64,000 nt of DNA from positions 124,001 through 188,000 of the forward strand of contig NZ_STGJ01000001.1 of assembly GCF_004919095.1 (NCBI RefSeq), written 5' to 3'. Position numbers and translations under genes: made by a program. Source of the stretch: Crenobacter intestini (GTDB taxonomy: Bacteria; Pseudomonadota; Gammaproteobacteria; Burkholderiales; Chromobacteriaceae). Positions 7,924-16,297 of the stretch are shown here, piece after piece. Positions within the stretch are counted from its first letter, which is position 1. Every line of letters begins with the position of its first letter. The notes under the pieces were generated by a model. It was given only the letters and a program-made list of their open reading frames with translations. It made no database searches and had not been told where the DNA came from.

Positions 7924-8451
7924 GTGGCCTCCTTGCACGTGCGCCGGCGCCTGTGGCAGGTCTTGTTGCTGCTGGCGGTGTTTGCCACGTTGGCAGCGCT
8001 GGTGCCGGCGCCCGAGCTTGGGCGCCTGGCCCGGCCTGCCAAGGAGGCCGGCAGGCTGTTTTCGCCGGACCGGGACGGCGACCTGGTCCGCGACGACGTG
8101 GGGCGCATGATCCGTCAGGATTACTCAGGGGTGTCCCACGCGGCGTTGATGCAGGTCGCGAGAAGCTGGCAGAAGCTGGCGACGCTCGCCGACGCGAAGC
8201 CCGACCAGCAGTTTGCCGCCGGCAACCGCCTGACCCGGGCGTTCGACTGCGCCTACAGCCCCGGGGTGCTCGCGCGCTCGCGGATGGGGCCGCAGGACAT
8301 GTACGCGGCCATCGCGCGGATCCGGGACGCGCTGTTTGACACGCCCGCGCGCAGGGCGGCGCTAAAGAAGGCGGAAGCGGGCAGGGGGGAGCGCCCGTGG
8401 GAGCACGACAACGCGCCGTGCGACTTCGACCCTGCGGCGATGGCCGGCTGA
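7924..8451 (+). CDS. Hypothetical secreted or anchored protein with a DxDGD motif
   Basis: 175 residues from a GTG start placed 2 bases after the symporter stop. An N-terminal hydrophobic stretch (about 10-27) looks like a signal peptide or anchor. The motif DRDGDLVRDDV at about 49-59 resembles calcium-binding thrombospondin type 3 or dockerin loops. The rest is helical and ends in CDFDPAAMAG. I do not recognise the family. Its coupling to the transporter gene suggests co-expression. Confidence 0.6.
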   Translation: MASLHVRRRLWQVLLLLAVFATLAALVPAPELGRLARPAKEAGRLFSPDRDGDLVRDDVGRMIRQDYSGVSHAALMQVARSWQKLATLADAKPDQQFAAGNRLTRAFDCAYSPGVLARSRMGPQDMYAAIARIRDALFDTPARRAALKKAEAGRGERPWEHDNAPCDFDPAAMAG

Positions 8452-8472
8452 CCCGCGCCCGTCACTACCTGG

Positions 8473-9162
8473 CTAGGCCTTGTTCTTGGCAGGCTCGGTC
8501 GGGGAGGGAACCGCTTCGGCCTCCAGCGTCGCCGGCAGGCTCTTGCGGCCGCGACGCTTGGGCTTGTCTTCCGCCTCGTCCGGCAGCATGCGTACCAGAC
8601 GGCGCCGGATCTCCTCCGACTCCATCCAGATATCCTCACCGCGCAGGATGCGCGCGAGTTCCTCGTCCTTGAGGAAGGGCAGGCAGATGTTCTGCATCAC
8701 CTTGGCGAACCACTTGCCGATCGCCAGCACCTGCGCCTGCTGCTCGTTGCCCTTGCCCATCAGCGCCGAGGTGTAGTTGTGGAACATCAGCTGGCAGTTG
8801 TCGTGCACGATCAATTCGTCGCCCGACAGGAAGAGCAGGGCACCCATCGAGTACGCGCGCGCCTCGAGCACGGTCACCACGTGCGCGCGGGTCGCCAGCA
8901 TGTTGTTGATCAGTTGCAGCCCGCTGTCGAAGTTACCGCCCGGCGTATTCAGGTGGAAGAACACCACGTCGTGCTCGCTCGCCGTGCGCAGCGTGTAAAG
9001 GATTTCCGCGTAATAGCGCGGCTCGAGGATCTCGCCGGACAGGTAGAACGAAATCTGGCGCGCGGTGATCTGGCTCTCGAAACGCTGATAGGCCGGCACG
9101 ATCGTGTCCATTCCCTCTTCCTCTTCCGGCGCCTGTTCGGGCAGGGGGTAACGTCTGCTCAT
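8473..9162 (-). CDS. ClpP-like serine protease subunit, orphan
   Basis: 229 residues with the ClpP/crotonase fold: LNTPGGNFDSG (oxyanion loop, 71-81), ARAYSMGALLFLSGDE with the nucleophile S105, MFHNYTS with H128, and GEDIWMESEEI with D177, so a complete catalytic triad. The protein lacks the usual propeptide and has a basic, Pro-rich tail (KPKRRGRK) after about residue 198. It is a relative of, not the standard, ClpP; no ClpX or other unfoldase is adjacent. An AGGAGC ribosome site supports the start. Confidence 0.75.
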   Translation of the reverse strand: MSRRYPLPEQAPEEEEGMDTIVPAYQRFESQITARQISFYLSGEILEPRYYAEILYTLRTASEHDVVFFHLNTPGGNFDSGLQLINNMLATRAHVVTVLEARAYSMGALLFLSGDELIVHDNCQLMFHNYTSALMGKGNEQQAQVLAIGKWFAKVMQNICLPFLKDEELARILRGEDIWMESEEIRRRLVRMLPDEAEDKPKRRGRKSLPATLEAEAVPSPTEPAKNKA

Positions 9163-9279
9163 GGCGTGCTCCTAGTTCATGGGTCGCTCCATGTTTCTTA
9201 GACCATTTTGAAGCAATAAAGTGCGAAGGCAGCGCAGCGTTATGGCATAGAATATCGTACTCATCACGCCAACACCCCC

Positions 9280-10044
9280 ATGCTGACCCTTTCCTTCCTG
9301 TGCGTATTCGCCTTCATGGCTGGGCTGATCGACGCGGCCGTCGGCGGCGGCGGCCTGATCCAGATCCCGGCGCTCTTCAACGCGCTACCGCAAGTCTCCG
9401 CGCCGACGCTGTTCGGCACCAACAAGTTCGCCTCGGCGGTCGGCACCCTGTCGGCGGCGCGCAGCTACCTGCGCCGGGTGAACATCGCGTGGCCGCTGGT
9501 GCTGCCGGCCGCCATCGCCGCCTTCGTGATGTCGTTTGCAGGGGCGGCTGCGGTCAGCCTGCTGCCCAAGGCGCTATTGCGGCCGATGGTACTGGTGCTG
9601 CTGGTGGTGATGGCGGTCTACACGCTATGGAAGAAGGATTTCGGCAAGCTGCACAAGCCGGTGGCCATCGGACGCCGTGAAATGGCGCTCGGCGTGCTGA
9701 TCGGCGGCGCGATCGGCTTTTACGACGGCCTGTTCGGGCCGGGCACCGGCAGCTTCCTGATGTTCCTGTTCATTCGCTTCTTCGCGTTCGACTTCCTGCA
9801 CGCATCCGCGTCGGCCAAGGTGGTCAACCTGTCGACCAACGTCGCCGCGCTGCTGTTCTTCATCCCCAGCGGCAACGTGATTTTCGCGTACGCGCTGCCG
9901 ATGGCCGCGTGCAATATGGCCGGCGCGATGGTCGGCACCCGGCTGGCGATCACCAAGGGCGCCGGCTTCGTGCGCATCCTCTTTTTGCTGCTGACCAGCA
10001 CGCTGATCTGCAAGCTGGCCTGGGACACGTTTACCGGCGCTTAG
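9280..10044 (+). CDS. TSUP family membrane permease (TauE/SafE/YfcA type)
   Basis: 254 residues with about eight hydrophobic helices in two related halves. GLIDAAVGGGGLIQIPAL near the N-terminus and GFYDGLFGPGTGSFLMF in the middle are the paired family motifs. Close in type to YfcA. These proteins export or import small sulfur or organic anions; no substrate can be inferred. Confidence 0.9.
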   Translation: MLTLSFLCVFAFMAGLIDAAVGGGGLIQIPALFNALPQVSAPTLFGTNKFASAVGTLSAARSYLRRVNIAWPLVLPAAIAAFVMSFAGAAAVSLLPKALLRPMVLVLLVVMAVYTLWKKDFGKLHKPVAIGRREMALGVLIGGAIGFYDGLFGPGTGSFLMFLFIRFFAFDFLHASASAKVVNLSTNVAALLFFIPSGNVIFAYALPMAACNMAGAMVGTRLAITKGAGFVRILFLLLTSTLICKLAWDTFTGA

Positions 10045-10153
10045 CGGGAAGAGGGCGTGCGGGATCGCATCAAGTCCATCATGACAATAGAGTTGCCGGA
10101 GGCGCCGCAAGACTGGCAGACTGCCTGCTCCCAGCCGCCTCGCAGGTGCGTCC

Positions 10154-10432
10154 ATGTGCGAACTCTACGCTTCGACCGATCCTTCCCTCTACGAGGTGCA
10201 GTCCCGTTCGCTACGCCTACAAGGCCAGGTGACCAGCGTCCGCCTCGAACGCCGCTTCTGGCAACTGCTCGACGAGATGGCTGATGGGGAAGGGCGCAAG
10301 ACCAGCTCGTTCATTGCCGAACTCCAGTCGGAAGTCACGCAGCGAAGGGGCGAGGTCGGCAACCTCGCCTCCTTGCTGCGCGTCGTCTGCACGACCTACC
10401 TTGAGCGCAGGCTCAGCCAAGCAGTGCGTTGA
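10154..10432 (+). CDS. Ribbon-helix-helix domain protein
   Basis: 92 residues. The core [16 protein letters not shown] followed by [11 protein letters not shown] matches the single-domain ribbon-helix-helix family RHH_4: a beta strand for DNA or anion contact, then two helices. It may be a small DNA-binding regulator, although members of this family also occur beside enzymes with no proven regulation. The last 20 bases overlap the convergent DJ-1 gene. Confidence 0.7.
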   Translation: MCELYASTDPSLYEVQSRSLRLQGQVTSVRLERRFWQLLDEMADGEGRKTSSFIAELQSEVTQRRGEVGNLASLLRVVCTTYLERRLSQAVR

Positions 10433-10976
10433 AGGCCTTGAGCCAAGCGGGGTGCGCAGGCCAGGCCGGCGCGGTCACGAACTGCCCGTCGACCAGCGCC
10501 TCGGCAAGGCCGATACCCACATATTCGCCACCGGCCTGCGTGACCTCGGGCGCACAGGCCGGATAGGCCGAGATGCGGCGGCCACGCACCACTTCGGCCG
10601 CCGTCAGCAATTGCGCGCCATGGCAGATGGCGGCGATGGGCTTGCCCGCGTCGACCATCGTGCGCACGATGTCCAGCACGCGCGCGTTGAGCCGCAGATA
10701 CTCGGGCGCACGGCCACCGGGCACCAGCAACGCGTCGTACGAAGCAACGTCGACCTCGTCGAAGCTCGCGTTCAGCGTGAAATTGTGGCCGCGCTTTTCG
10801 CTGTACGTCTGGTCGCCCTCGAAGTCGTGGATCGCGGTGCGGACCTGCTCGCCACTGGCCTTGCCGGGACAGACCGCGTCGACGTGGTGGCCGAAGGCCT
10901 GCAGCGTCTGGAAAGGCACCATCAATTCGTAGTCTTCGACGTAGTCGCCGCAGATAATCAGGATGCGCTTGCTCAT
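10413..10976 (-). CDS. DJ-1/PfpI superfamily protein
   Basis: 187 residues from the ATG at 10976, which has a GGAGAAC ribosome site; a longer reading to 11105 has no support. C118 in the nucleophile elbow [10 protein letters not shown] and E15 (YVEDYEL) give the usual Cys/Glu pair. Members act as proteases, glyoxalases or deglycases; the ICHGAQLL form with an intact His next to Cys is PfpI-like. A long leader of about 140 nt separates it from the palindrome at 11135-11150. Confidence 0.85.
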   Translation of the reverse strand: MSKRILIICGDYVEDYELMVPFQTLQAFGHHVDAVCPGKASGEQVRTAIHDFEGDQTYSEKRGHNFTLNASFDEVDVASYDALLVPGGRAPEYLRLNARVLDIVRTMVDAGKPIAAICHGAQLLTAAEVVRGRRISAYPACAPEVTQAGGEYVGIGLAEALVDGQFVTAPAWPAHPAWLKAFNALLG

Positions 10977-11124
10977 CGGTGTTCTCCATGTTGTTGTATC
11001 GGCTAGAGGCCGCCCGCAGCGGGTGCGGCAGCCTCGGCAGGAGCATGCCGGTTTCAGCAGGCCGCAGGGTAGTAGCCGGTTACTACGCATGAAGACGGGC
11101 AGCATAGCTCCACGAGAACAGCCA

Positions 11125-11150
11125 CATTATTTTACATAATGTACATTATG
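11125..11150. promoter_or_regulatory. Palindromic operator-like element upstream of the DJ-1 gene
   Basis: Three ATAATGT-type half-sites in alternating orientation: ACATTAT at about 11125, then the perfect palindrome CATAATGTACATTATG at 11135-11150. On the minus strand it overlaps a possible -10 (TAAAAT). It looks like a repressor operator for the DJ-1 gene. The cognate regulator is not apparent. Confidence 0.5.
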
Positions 11151-11169
11151 CGAAGTCATAGGTCAGAAT

Positions 11170-11195
11170 AAAGGGCGGCGCATTCCGCGCCGCCC
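11170..11195 (-). terminator. Intrinsic terminator of the TetR/DUF4442/crotonase operon
   Basis: A perfect 9-bp inverted repeat GGGCGGCGC/GCGCCGCCC with a 5-base loop, followed on the minus strand by TTTATT, 15 bases after the crotonase stop. Confidence 0.8.
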
Positions 11196-11210
11196 GCACC
11201 CTACAAGACT

Positions 11211-12056
11211 TCAGTCTCGGAATTGCGGCACCTGCCGGCTCATCGACGCCATCATCGCCTGCTGGATGTCTTCCGACATCAGCATCGCCGCGTTCCACGT
11301 CGCGATATATTGCAGGCCGTCGGCGACGCTGTGGTCGCGGCTGTAGTTGATCACGTGCTTGCTGCCGCGCACCGCGACCGGACTCTTGGCGGCGATCGAC
11401 GCCGCTACCGACAGCGCGGCGTCGATCAGCGACTGCGCGTCATCGAACACCCGGTTGATAAGCCCCCACGACAGCGCCTGGCTAGCGTCCACGTCGCAAC
11501 CGGTCAGCGCCATTTCGCGCGCGACGCCTTGGCCGACCACATGGTGCAGCCGCTGCAAGGTGCCGACGTCGGCCACCATGCCCATGTCGACTTCCTTAAC
11601 GCTGAACACCGCGTCGCGGCTCGCGTACCGGAAGTCGGCCGCCAGCGCGATATCCAGCCCGCCTCCGACACAAGCGCCGTGGATCGCGGCGATCACCGGC
11701 TTGCCGCACATCTCCAGGCTGCTGACGCTGTCTTGCAGTTGCAGGATCAGCTTGCGCAGTTTCTCGCGTTTGCGCGTGTCGCACTTGTCGGCGACGGCCT
11801 GCTGCACGCCTATCAGCATGGAGAGGTCGATGCCCGAGGAAAAATGCCGCCCTTCGCCGGACAGCACCACGGCGCGCACTTCAGGCGTCTCGTCACACCA
11901 GGCGAAGGCCTCGCCCAGTTCTCGCCACATCGTCTCGTTCAGCGCGTTGGCCTTGTCGGCGCGCGCGAAGCGCACATGTGCGACCTGGCCGACCAGCTCG
12001 ACCCGGAACGTCTCCAGCGCGGGCACCTCCGCGCAGCCCTTGTTTGTTTCGCTCAT
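11211..12056 (-). CDS. Crotonase of the dienoyl-CoA isomerase (ECH1) type
   Basis: 281 residues from the ATG at 12056, which overlaps the DUF4442 stop by 4 bp. The oxyanion loops are SSGIDLSML and GACVGGGLDIALA. The acidic triad of delta(3,5)-delta(2,4)-dienoyl-CoA isomerase is conserved with the same spacing: D135, E155 and D163, the last two in KEVDMGMVADVGTLQRL. This enzyme shifts double bonds so that acids with odd-position unsaturation can pass through beta-oxidation. A plain enoyl-CoA hydratase is less likely because its Glu pair is absent. Confidence 0.82.
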   Translation of the reverse strand: MSETNKGCAEVPALETFRVELVGQVAHVRFARADKANALNETMWRELGEAFAWCDETPEVRAVVLSGEGRHFSSGIDLSMLIGVQQAVADKCDTRKREKLRKLILQLQDSVSSLEMCGKPVIAAIHGACVGGGLDIALAADFRYASRDAVFSVKEVDMGMVADVGTLQRLHHVVGQGVAREMALTGCDVDASQALSWGLINRVFDDAQSLIDAALSVAASIAAKSPVAVRGSKHVINYSRDHSVADGLQYIATWNAAMLMSEDIQQAMMASMSRQVPQFRD

Positions 12057-12556
12057 TTCTCCTCCCTCTTCTTGGGCAGCCAGGCCCAGACCATCGTACA
12101 TTCGATCGGCGCCTGCCCGGATTCGTCGGTCACGGTGACCGGCACCTTGATCTCGCCGCGCTCCTCGTGGTGAAAGCGCACGATGTCGTCGTCGCGCAAG
12201 GTGGCGACCGCGCGCATCGCGCCTTGCGAACGCTTCAGGTAGTCGACGTGCATCGACTTGAGCAGCATCAGCTTGTCGTCGGGCATGTTCATGCCGACCA
12301 CGAAGCCGGTCGCGGTTTCCGCCAGTAGCGCCATCGCTGCCGCGTGCACGCCGCGGATATGGTTCTGCGCGCGGCGGCGGTTGGCGATCGAGACGGCGAG
12401 GCGGTGGCTGCCGACTTCCTCGAAACGCACCCCCGCCGTTGAAAGGAACGGCACGACGCGGCCGAACACGCGGCTGAGTACCATGCTGCGCAGCGATGCC
12501 GGCAGGGCGCGGGTCTTGCCGGCGATCCGGCTCATGCGGTTTTGGACAAAGGCCAT
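12053..12556 (-). CDS. DUF4442 hotdog-fold protein, probable acyl-CoA thioesterase
   Basis: 167 residues matching DUF4442: a central helix GVHAAAMALLAETATGFVV after NHIRG, then antiparallel strands. Members resemble PaaI-type thioesterases but few have been tested. It sits between a TetR gene and the dienoyl-CoA isomerase gene, overlapping the latter by 4 bp, so a role in acyl-CoA turnover is likely. Confidence 0.75.
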   Translation of the reverse strand: MAFVQNRMSRIAGKTRALPASLRSMVLSRVFGRVVPFLSTAGVRFEEVGSHRLAVSIANRRRAQNHIRGVHAAAMALLAETATGFVVGMNMPDDKLMLLKSMHVDYLKRSQGAMRAVATLRDDDIVRFHHEERGEIKVPVTVTDESGQAPIECTMVWAWLPKKREEK

Positions 12557-12602
12557 GGATTTCCCCGTGTGCGGGCGCGAAGCCCGGTTGTTTGGCGTCT
12601 TG

Positions 12603-13214
12603 TTATGGTGTGGTGCTGCCCGCGTCGATGGCGTCAGGCGGCAGGTCCAGCAGCCGGCAAATCTGCGCCTTCACTGCAAGCAGCACGTCAGGCTCGACGC
12701 GTGCGAGCTGCAGCGCGCCTTGTAGCGCGCTGAACATCAAAAGCCCCATCGCCTCGGGCTCGCCCGGGTAGCGCATGCAGCCCTCCGCCCTGCCCTTGCC
12801 CGCGATGGCGACCGCCCACGCACGCATCTGCCCGACAAAGCCCAGCGCCTCCTGCTGCATCTCGTCCGGCAAGGCAGGATATTCGGTCGACAGCACGCCG
12901 CTCGGGCAGATCTGCCGGTCGCGGCTGAAATAGACGGTCGACAGCTCGAAATAGTTGATGAGCTGCTCGACCGCCCCGAGTTCCGCCTGGCTTTCGACAA
13001 AGCGCTCGAAGCGGCGGCGGTAGCGCTGGATCAGCGCGACGCCCAGGTCGGTCTTGTGCGGAAAATGGTAGTGGATGGCTGCGTTGCGTACGCCGAGCAC
13101 CTTGCTGACCTGCTGGTAGCTCAAGGCGGCGAAGCCGCGCGAAAGGAACAGCCCTTCGGCGAGGTCGAGGATCTTGCGGCGCGTATCGCCGCGTGCGGAC
13201 GGGTCGCATTTCAT
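12603..13214 (-). CDS. TetR/AcrR family regulator of the acyl-CoA operon
   Basis: 203 residues. The HTH is at about 10-55 (ILDLAEGLFLSRGFAALSYQ, then VRNAAIHYHFPHKTDL). The ligand domain contains QICPSGVLSTEYPALPDEMQ, a segment common in the TetR_C_7-like class that senses small or acyl ligands. It heads the operon with DUF4442 and the crotonase, and the palindrome at 13227-13242 just upstream is the likely autoregulatory site, shared with the divergent dapF promoter region. Confidence 0.85.
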   Translation of the reverse strand: MKCDPSARGDTRRKILDLAEGLFLSRGFAALSYQQVSKVLGVRNAAIHYHFPHKTDLGVALIQRYRRRFERFVESQAELGAVEQLINYFELSTVYFSRDRQICPSGVLSTEYPALPDEMQQEALGFVGQMRAWAVAIAGKGRAEGCMRYPGEPEAMGLLMFSALQGALQLARVEPDVLLAVKAQICRLLDLPPDAIDAGSTTP

Positions 13215-13226
13215 GCGGCGACTCTA

Positions 13227-13242
13227 CTTACCGGTCAGTAAG
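13227..13242. promoter_or_regulatory. TetR operator candidate CTTACCGGTCAGTAAG
   Basis: A 16-bp near-perfect inverted repeat (CTTAC half-sites) 13 bp before the TetR start codon and 80 bp before dapF. TetR regulators commonly bind such sites over their own promoter. It differs clearly from the CAAAC-N4-GTTTG sites elsewhere in the window. Confidence 0.65.
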
Positions 13243-13321
13243 CTGTCAATGCCGATGTCGTTAAGTGCCGCAGTGCGGCAACATCGTTTATGATGTCGGC
13301 TGTCTCAATCGGGCCGCATGC

Positions 13322-14152
13322 ATGAAAGTAAAATTCAGCAAGATGCACGGGCTAGGCAACGACTTCATCGTCATCGATGGCGTGCGCCAGACCGTCACCC
13401 TTACCACGGAAAAAATCCGCCAGCTGGGCGACCGCCACTTCGGCGTCGGTTTCGACCAGCTATTGCTGGTCGAGTCGCCCGAGTCGGCGGACAACGACTT
13501 CCGCTACCGCATCTTCAATAACGACGGCGGCGAAGTCGAGCAATGCGGCAACGGAGCGCGCTGTTTCGTGAAATTCGTGACAGAGCAGCGGCTGACCAAC
13601 AAGCGCGCGCTCCGGGTGGAAACACAGCGCGGCGTGATCGTGCCGGAAATGGACGCGCAAGGCGCGATCAGCGTCGACATGGGGCGGCCCCGCTTCGCGC
13701 CGGAAGAGATCCCGTTTGTCGCCGAGGCGCCAGGGCTGCGCTACCCGCTGAACCTCGGCAGCGAGGCCGTCGAGGTCAGTTGCGTATCGATGGGCAACCC
13801 GCACGCGGTGATCGTGGTCGATGACGTGGATAGCTACCCGGTCGGCGATGTCGGGCCGCGCGTCGAGTCGCACCCGTGCTTCCCGCAGCGCGTCAATGCA
13901 GGTTTCATGCAGGTGTTGAACCGCACCGAAATCCGCCTGCGCGTGTTTGAGCGCGGCGCAGGCGAAACCTTCGCCTGCGGCACTGGCGCCTGCGCGGCGG
14001 TGGTCGCCGGCATCCGCCAGGGGCTGCTCGAGAATGAAGTCAAGGTGCACACCCGTGGCGGCGACCTCACTATCAGCTGGCAAGGCGACGACACGCCGGT
14101 ACGGATGACCGGCCCCGCCGTCACGGTGTTCACCGGCGAAGTCGAGGTTTGA
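13322..14152 (+). CDS. dapF: Diaminopimelate epimerase
   Basis: 276 residues from the ATG at 13322; a longer reading from 13265 adds a non-conserved leader. It converts LL- to meso-diaminopimelate for lysine and peptidoglycan. The two active-site cysteines are C75 (EQCGNGARC) and C219 ([10 protein letters not shown]), and [10 protein letters not shown] is the strong family signature. It begins a three-gene unit with DUF484 and a membrane protein. Confidence 0.96.
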   Translation: MKVKFSKMHGLGNDFIVIDGVRQTVTLTTEKIRQLGDRHFGVGFDQLLLVESPESADNDFRYRIFNNDGGEVEQCGNGARCFVKFVTEQRLTNKRALRVETQRGVIVPEMDAQGAISVDMGRPRFAPEEIPFVAEAPGLRYPLNLGSEAVEVSCVSMGNPHAVIVVDDVDSYPVGDVGPRVESHPCFPQRVNAGFMQVLNRTEIRLRVFERGAGETFACGTGACAAVVAGIRQGLLENEVKVHTRGGDLTISWQGDDTPVRMTGPAVTVFTGEVEV

Positions 14153-14155
14153 GCG

Positions 14156-14761
14156 ATGCAGGAAGCCCAGGTACGCGCGTGGCTGCAGGCCAACCCCGAT
14201 TTCGTGCGCGAGCACGCCAACTTGCCGATCACCGTGGGTGAAGGCAAGGTCTTGCCGCTCTCCCAACTGCAACTGCGGGCCTGGCAAGGCCGCGTCGCCC
14301 AGTTGGGTGACGAGCTGGACACCCTGCTCGAGCGGGCCCGCGAGAACGATATATTGCTCGCACGCCTGCACAGGCTCGCCTGCCTGCTTGCGGGCGCCGA
14401 CAGCCAGGATGCCTGCATCCGGGCGTCGCTCACCTGCTTTGCCGAAACCTTCGGGCTGCCGCGTACGGCTTTGCACCTTTTCCCTGGTGCAGCCGACCCG
14501 CTTGCCGATTACGCCGAACGGCTCTCGGCGCCCTACTGCGGCCCTTACGCCAGCGAGCGCGTGATCGCCCTGCTGCCGGCAGGCCCGGCGCCCGAGTCGT
14601 TCGCTTTGGCTACGTTAAGAAGCCCGGACGGCACGGCCTTCGGCCTTGCCGTATTCGCGAGTGAAGACAGCCGACGCTTTTGTGCCGGTGTCGCCACCGA
14701 CTATCTGGTGCGGATTGCCGAGCTGCTGTCGGCGGCGCTGTGGCGGACCCGCGCGTCCTGA
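14156..14761 (+). CDS. DUF484 family protein
   Basis: 201 residues, 3 bases after dapF. An N-terminal signature EAQVRAWLQANPDFVREHANL is followed by a coiled helix and a GAF-like C-terminal domain. DUF484 genes lie between dapF and xerC in many proteobacteria; their function is unknown. Here xerC is missing behind it. The 3' end overlaps the next gene by 22 bases. Confidence 0.88.
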   Translation: MQEAQVRAWLQANPDFVREHANLPITVGEGKVLPLSQLQLRAWQGRVAQLGDELDTLLERARENDILLARLHRLACLLAGADSQDACIRASLTCFAETFGLPRTALHLFPGAADPLADYAERLSAPYCGPYASERVIALLPAGPAPESFALATLRSPDGTAFGLAVFASEDSRRFCAGVATDYLVRIAELLSAALWRTRAS

Positions 14762-15312
14762 CGGGCATCGCGGCGCACTGGTTGCTGGCCGCACTGCCCG
14801 TCCTGTACGCGCTGCACGGCCTGTGCCTGTCACGCGCCCGCCCGCATGGCTTGTTGTTGCTGGCAGCTGGCAGTGCTTACCTGTTGCTCGCCGGTGCATT
14901 CGATACGCTACTGCCCTGGCAGTCCGGCCGCTGGTTGCTGCCCTTAAGTTACGGTTACCTGTGGCTCGCACTGTTCGCGCTGATCTGGCTGCCCGCCTGC
15001 GTGCGCCCGGGCCTGACCCGCACGCAGCTCTCGGGGCGCGGCGCCTTGTTCCTGCTCGCTTGCGTCGCTGGCCAAACGGGGATCCTGCTGGGCGCGCTGC
15101 ACACCCCGTCTCTGCTCGCGACCTACCTGTTCTCGCCCGGCGCGACGGCGGCCATCCTGTACGCAGGCTGGGCTTTCCTTGGCGCGTGCAGTGACGGGCG
15201 CTCGGTCAGCCATGTGGCGCTGGCCGGCTGCGCGCTGTTTTGCGCGATGGCGGCTGCGGTGGCCGAGCCCCTGCGTCAGCTGGTGAGCTGGCTCGTGCTG
15301 GTCTGGGCTTAA
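14740..15312 (+). CDS. Polytopic membrane protein of unknown function
   Basis: 190 residues from the GTG at 14740, inside the end of the DUF484 gene, so probably coupled to it; an ATG at 14680 is too deep in that gene. About six hydrophobic helices alternate with short loops and there are no charged catalytic motifs. I do not recognise the family. It occupies the place where xerC is often found. Its last 4 bases overlap the convergent enoyl-CoA hydratase gene. Confidence 0.7.
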   Translation: MADPRVLTGIAAHWLLAALPVLYALHGLCLSRARPHGLLLLAAGSAYLLLAGAFDTLLPWQSGRWLLPLSYGYLWLALFALIWLPACVRPGLTRTQLSGRGALFLLACVAGQTGILLGALHTPSLLATYLFSPGATAAILYAGWAFLGACSDGRSVSHVALAGCALFCAMAAAVAEPLRQLVSWLVLVWA

Positions 15313-16091
15313 TCCTCGTCCTCGACCACCCAAGACGGACTGCGTTTTTCGAGGAAAGCGTGCACGCCTTCCAGTTGCTCGGCACTGCCGACCAGGCTGA
15401 TGAAGGCCGACTTTTCGGCGGCAAGCTGGGCGTCCATGTCGTGCGAGACGCTGTCGTCGATCAGTTTGCGGGTCAGGATGACTGCCTGCTCGCCCTGCCG
15501 CGCGACCTTGCCGGCAAGGCTGACCGCGACGATTTTCGAGAAGCCAGGCTCGACCACCTCCTCGATCAGGCCGATGTCGTACGCCTTGCCCGCGTCCAGC
15601 GTCTCGCCGCCGAGCATCATGCGCTTGGCCCAGGCGAGTCCGACCTTCTGCGCGAGTGACTTGCTGCCGCCGCCAAAGGGCACCAGCCCCGCGCTTGCCT
15701 CGGGCATGCCCAGCACCGCGCCGCGCTCGGCGACCATGTAATCACAACTGAGCGCAAGCTCAAGACCGCCGCCCAAGGCGTAACCGTTGATCGCGGCGAT
15801 GGTCACCCCGGCGAACGACTTGATCGCGCCTTGAGCGCGGCGGAAGGCGTCGACCACTTCGGCTGCATGCGCCTTGTCGCCGCTGATGAACATGGTCATG
15901 TCGATGCCCGCGCAGAAATACTGTTCGCCGGCACCGGTGAGGACGATGGCCCGGACGTGTTCGTCCAGCGCCAGTTGCCCGACCGTCTGCTCGATCTCGA
16001 GCAGCACCTGCTCGTTCAGCGTGTTGACCGGCGTGTGTGCGATCGTGACGATCGCGGTCGAGCCCAGTTTCTCGACGACGACGGGTTTCAT
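15309..16091 (-). CDS. Enoyl-CoA hydratase/isomerase family protein
   Basis: 260 residues from the ATG at 16091 with an AGGAGAC ribosome site. The oxyanion loops are FCAGIDM and NGYALGGGLELALSCD. Both catalytic glutamates of hydratases are present, E111 (GGGLELA) and E131 (GMPEASAGLVPFGG). It should hydrate trans-2-enoyl-CoA in fatty or branched acid breakdown. It appears monocistronic, and a plain operon partner is absent. Confidence 0.88.
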   Translation of the reverse strand: MKPVVVEKLGSTAIVTIAHTPVNTLNEQVLLEIEQTVGQLALDEHVRAIVLTGAGEQYFCAGIDMTMFISGDKAHAAEVVDAFRRAQGAIKSFAGVTIAAINGYALGGGLELALSCDYMVAERGAVLGMPEASAGLVPFGGGSKSLAQKVGLAWAKRMMLGGETLDAGKAYDIGLIEEVVEPGFSKIVAVSLAGKVARQGEQAVILTRKLIDDSVSHDMDAQLAAEKSAFISLVGSAEQLEGVHAFLEKRSPSWVVEDED

Positions 16092-16297
16092 AGTGTCTCC
16101 TGTTCCATTAACCGCCGGCATGCGCTGCTGACGAAGCTCTGTCAATTATCCCTTGAAAATCAGTCAATGCAAATGAAAGGCCTCCCATTTGCAACAACCC
16201 CAGATTTCCCGAATGGGTATCTCATGCGTTATAGACAAGCCAACGTGAAGTCTAGCGTCAACTTCGCTGTTAAAATGCGGGTTTCTCCGGACTGACC

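Noticed and set aside
16153-16167. TTGA-N7-TCAA resembling an FNR/Anr box before the SafE-like gene
   Set aside because: The FNR consensus needs six bases between the half-sites (TTGAT-N4-ATCAA); here there are seven, and flanking bases do not match.
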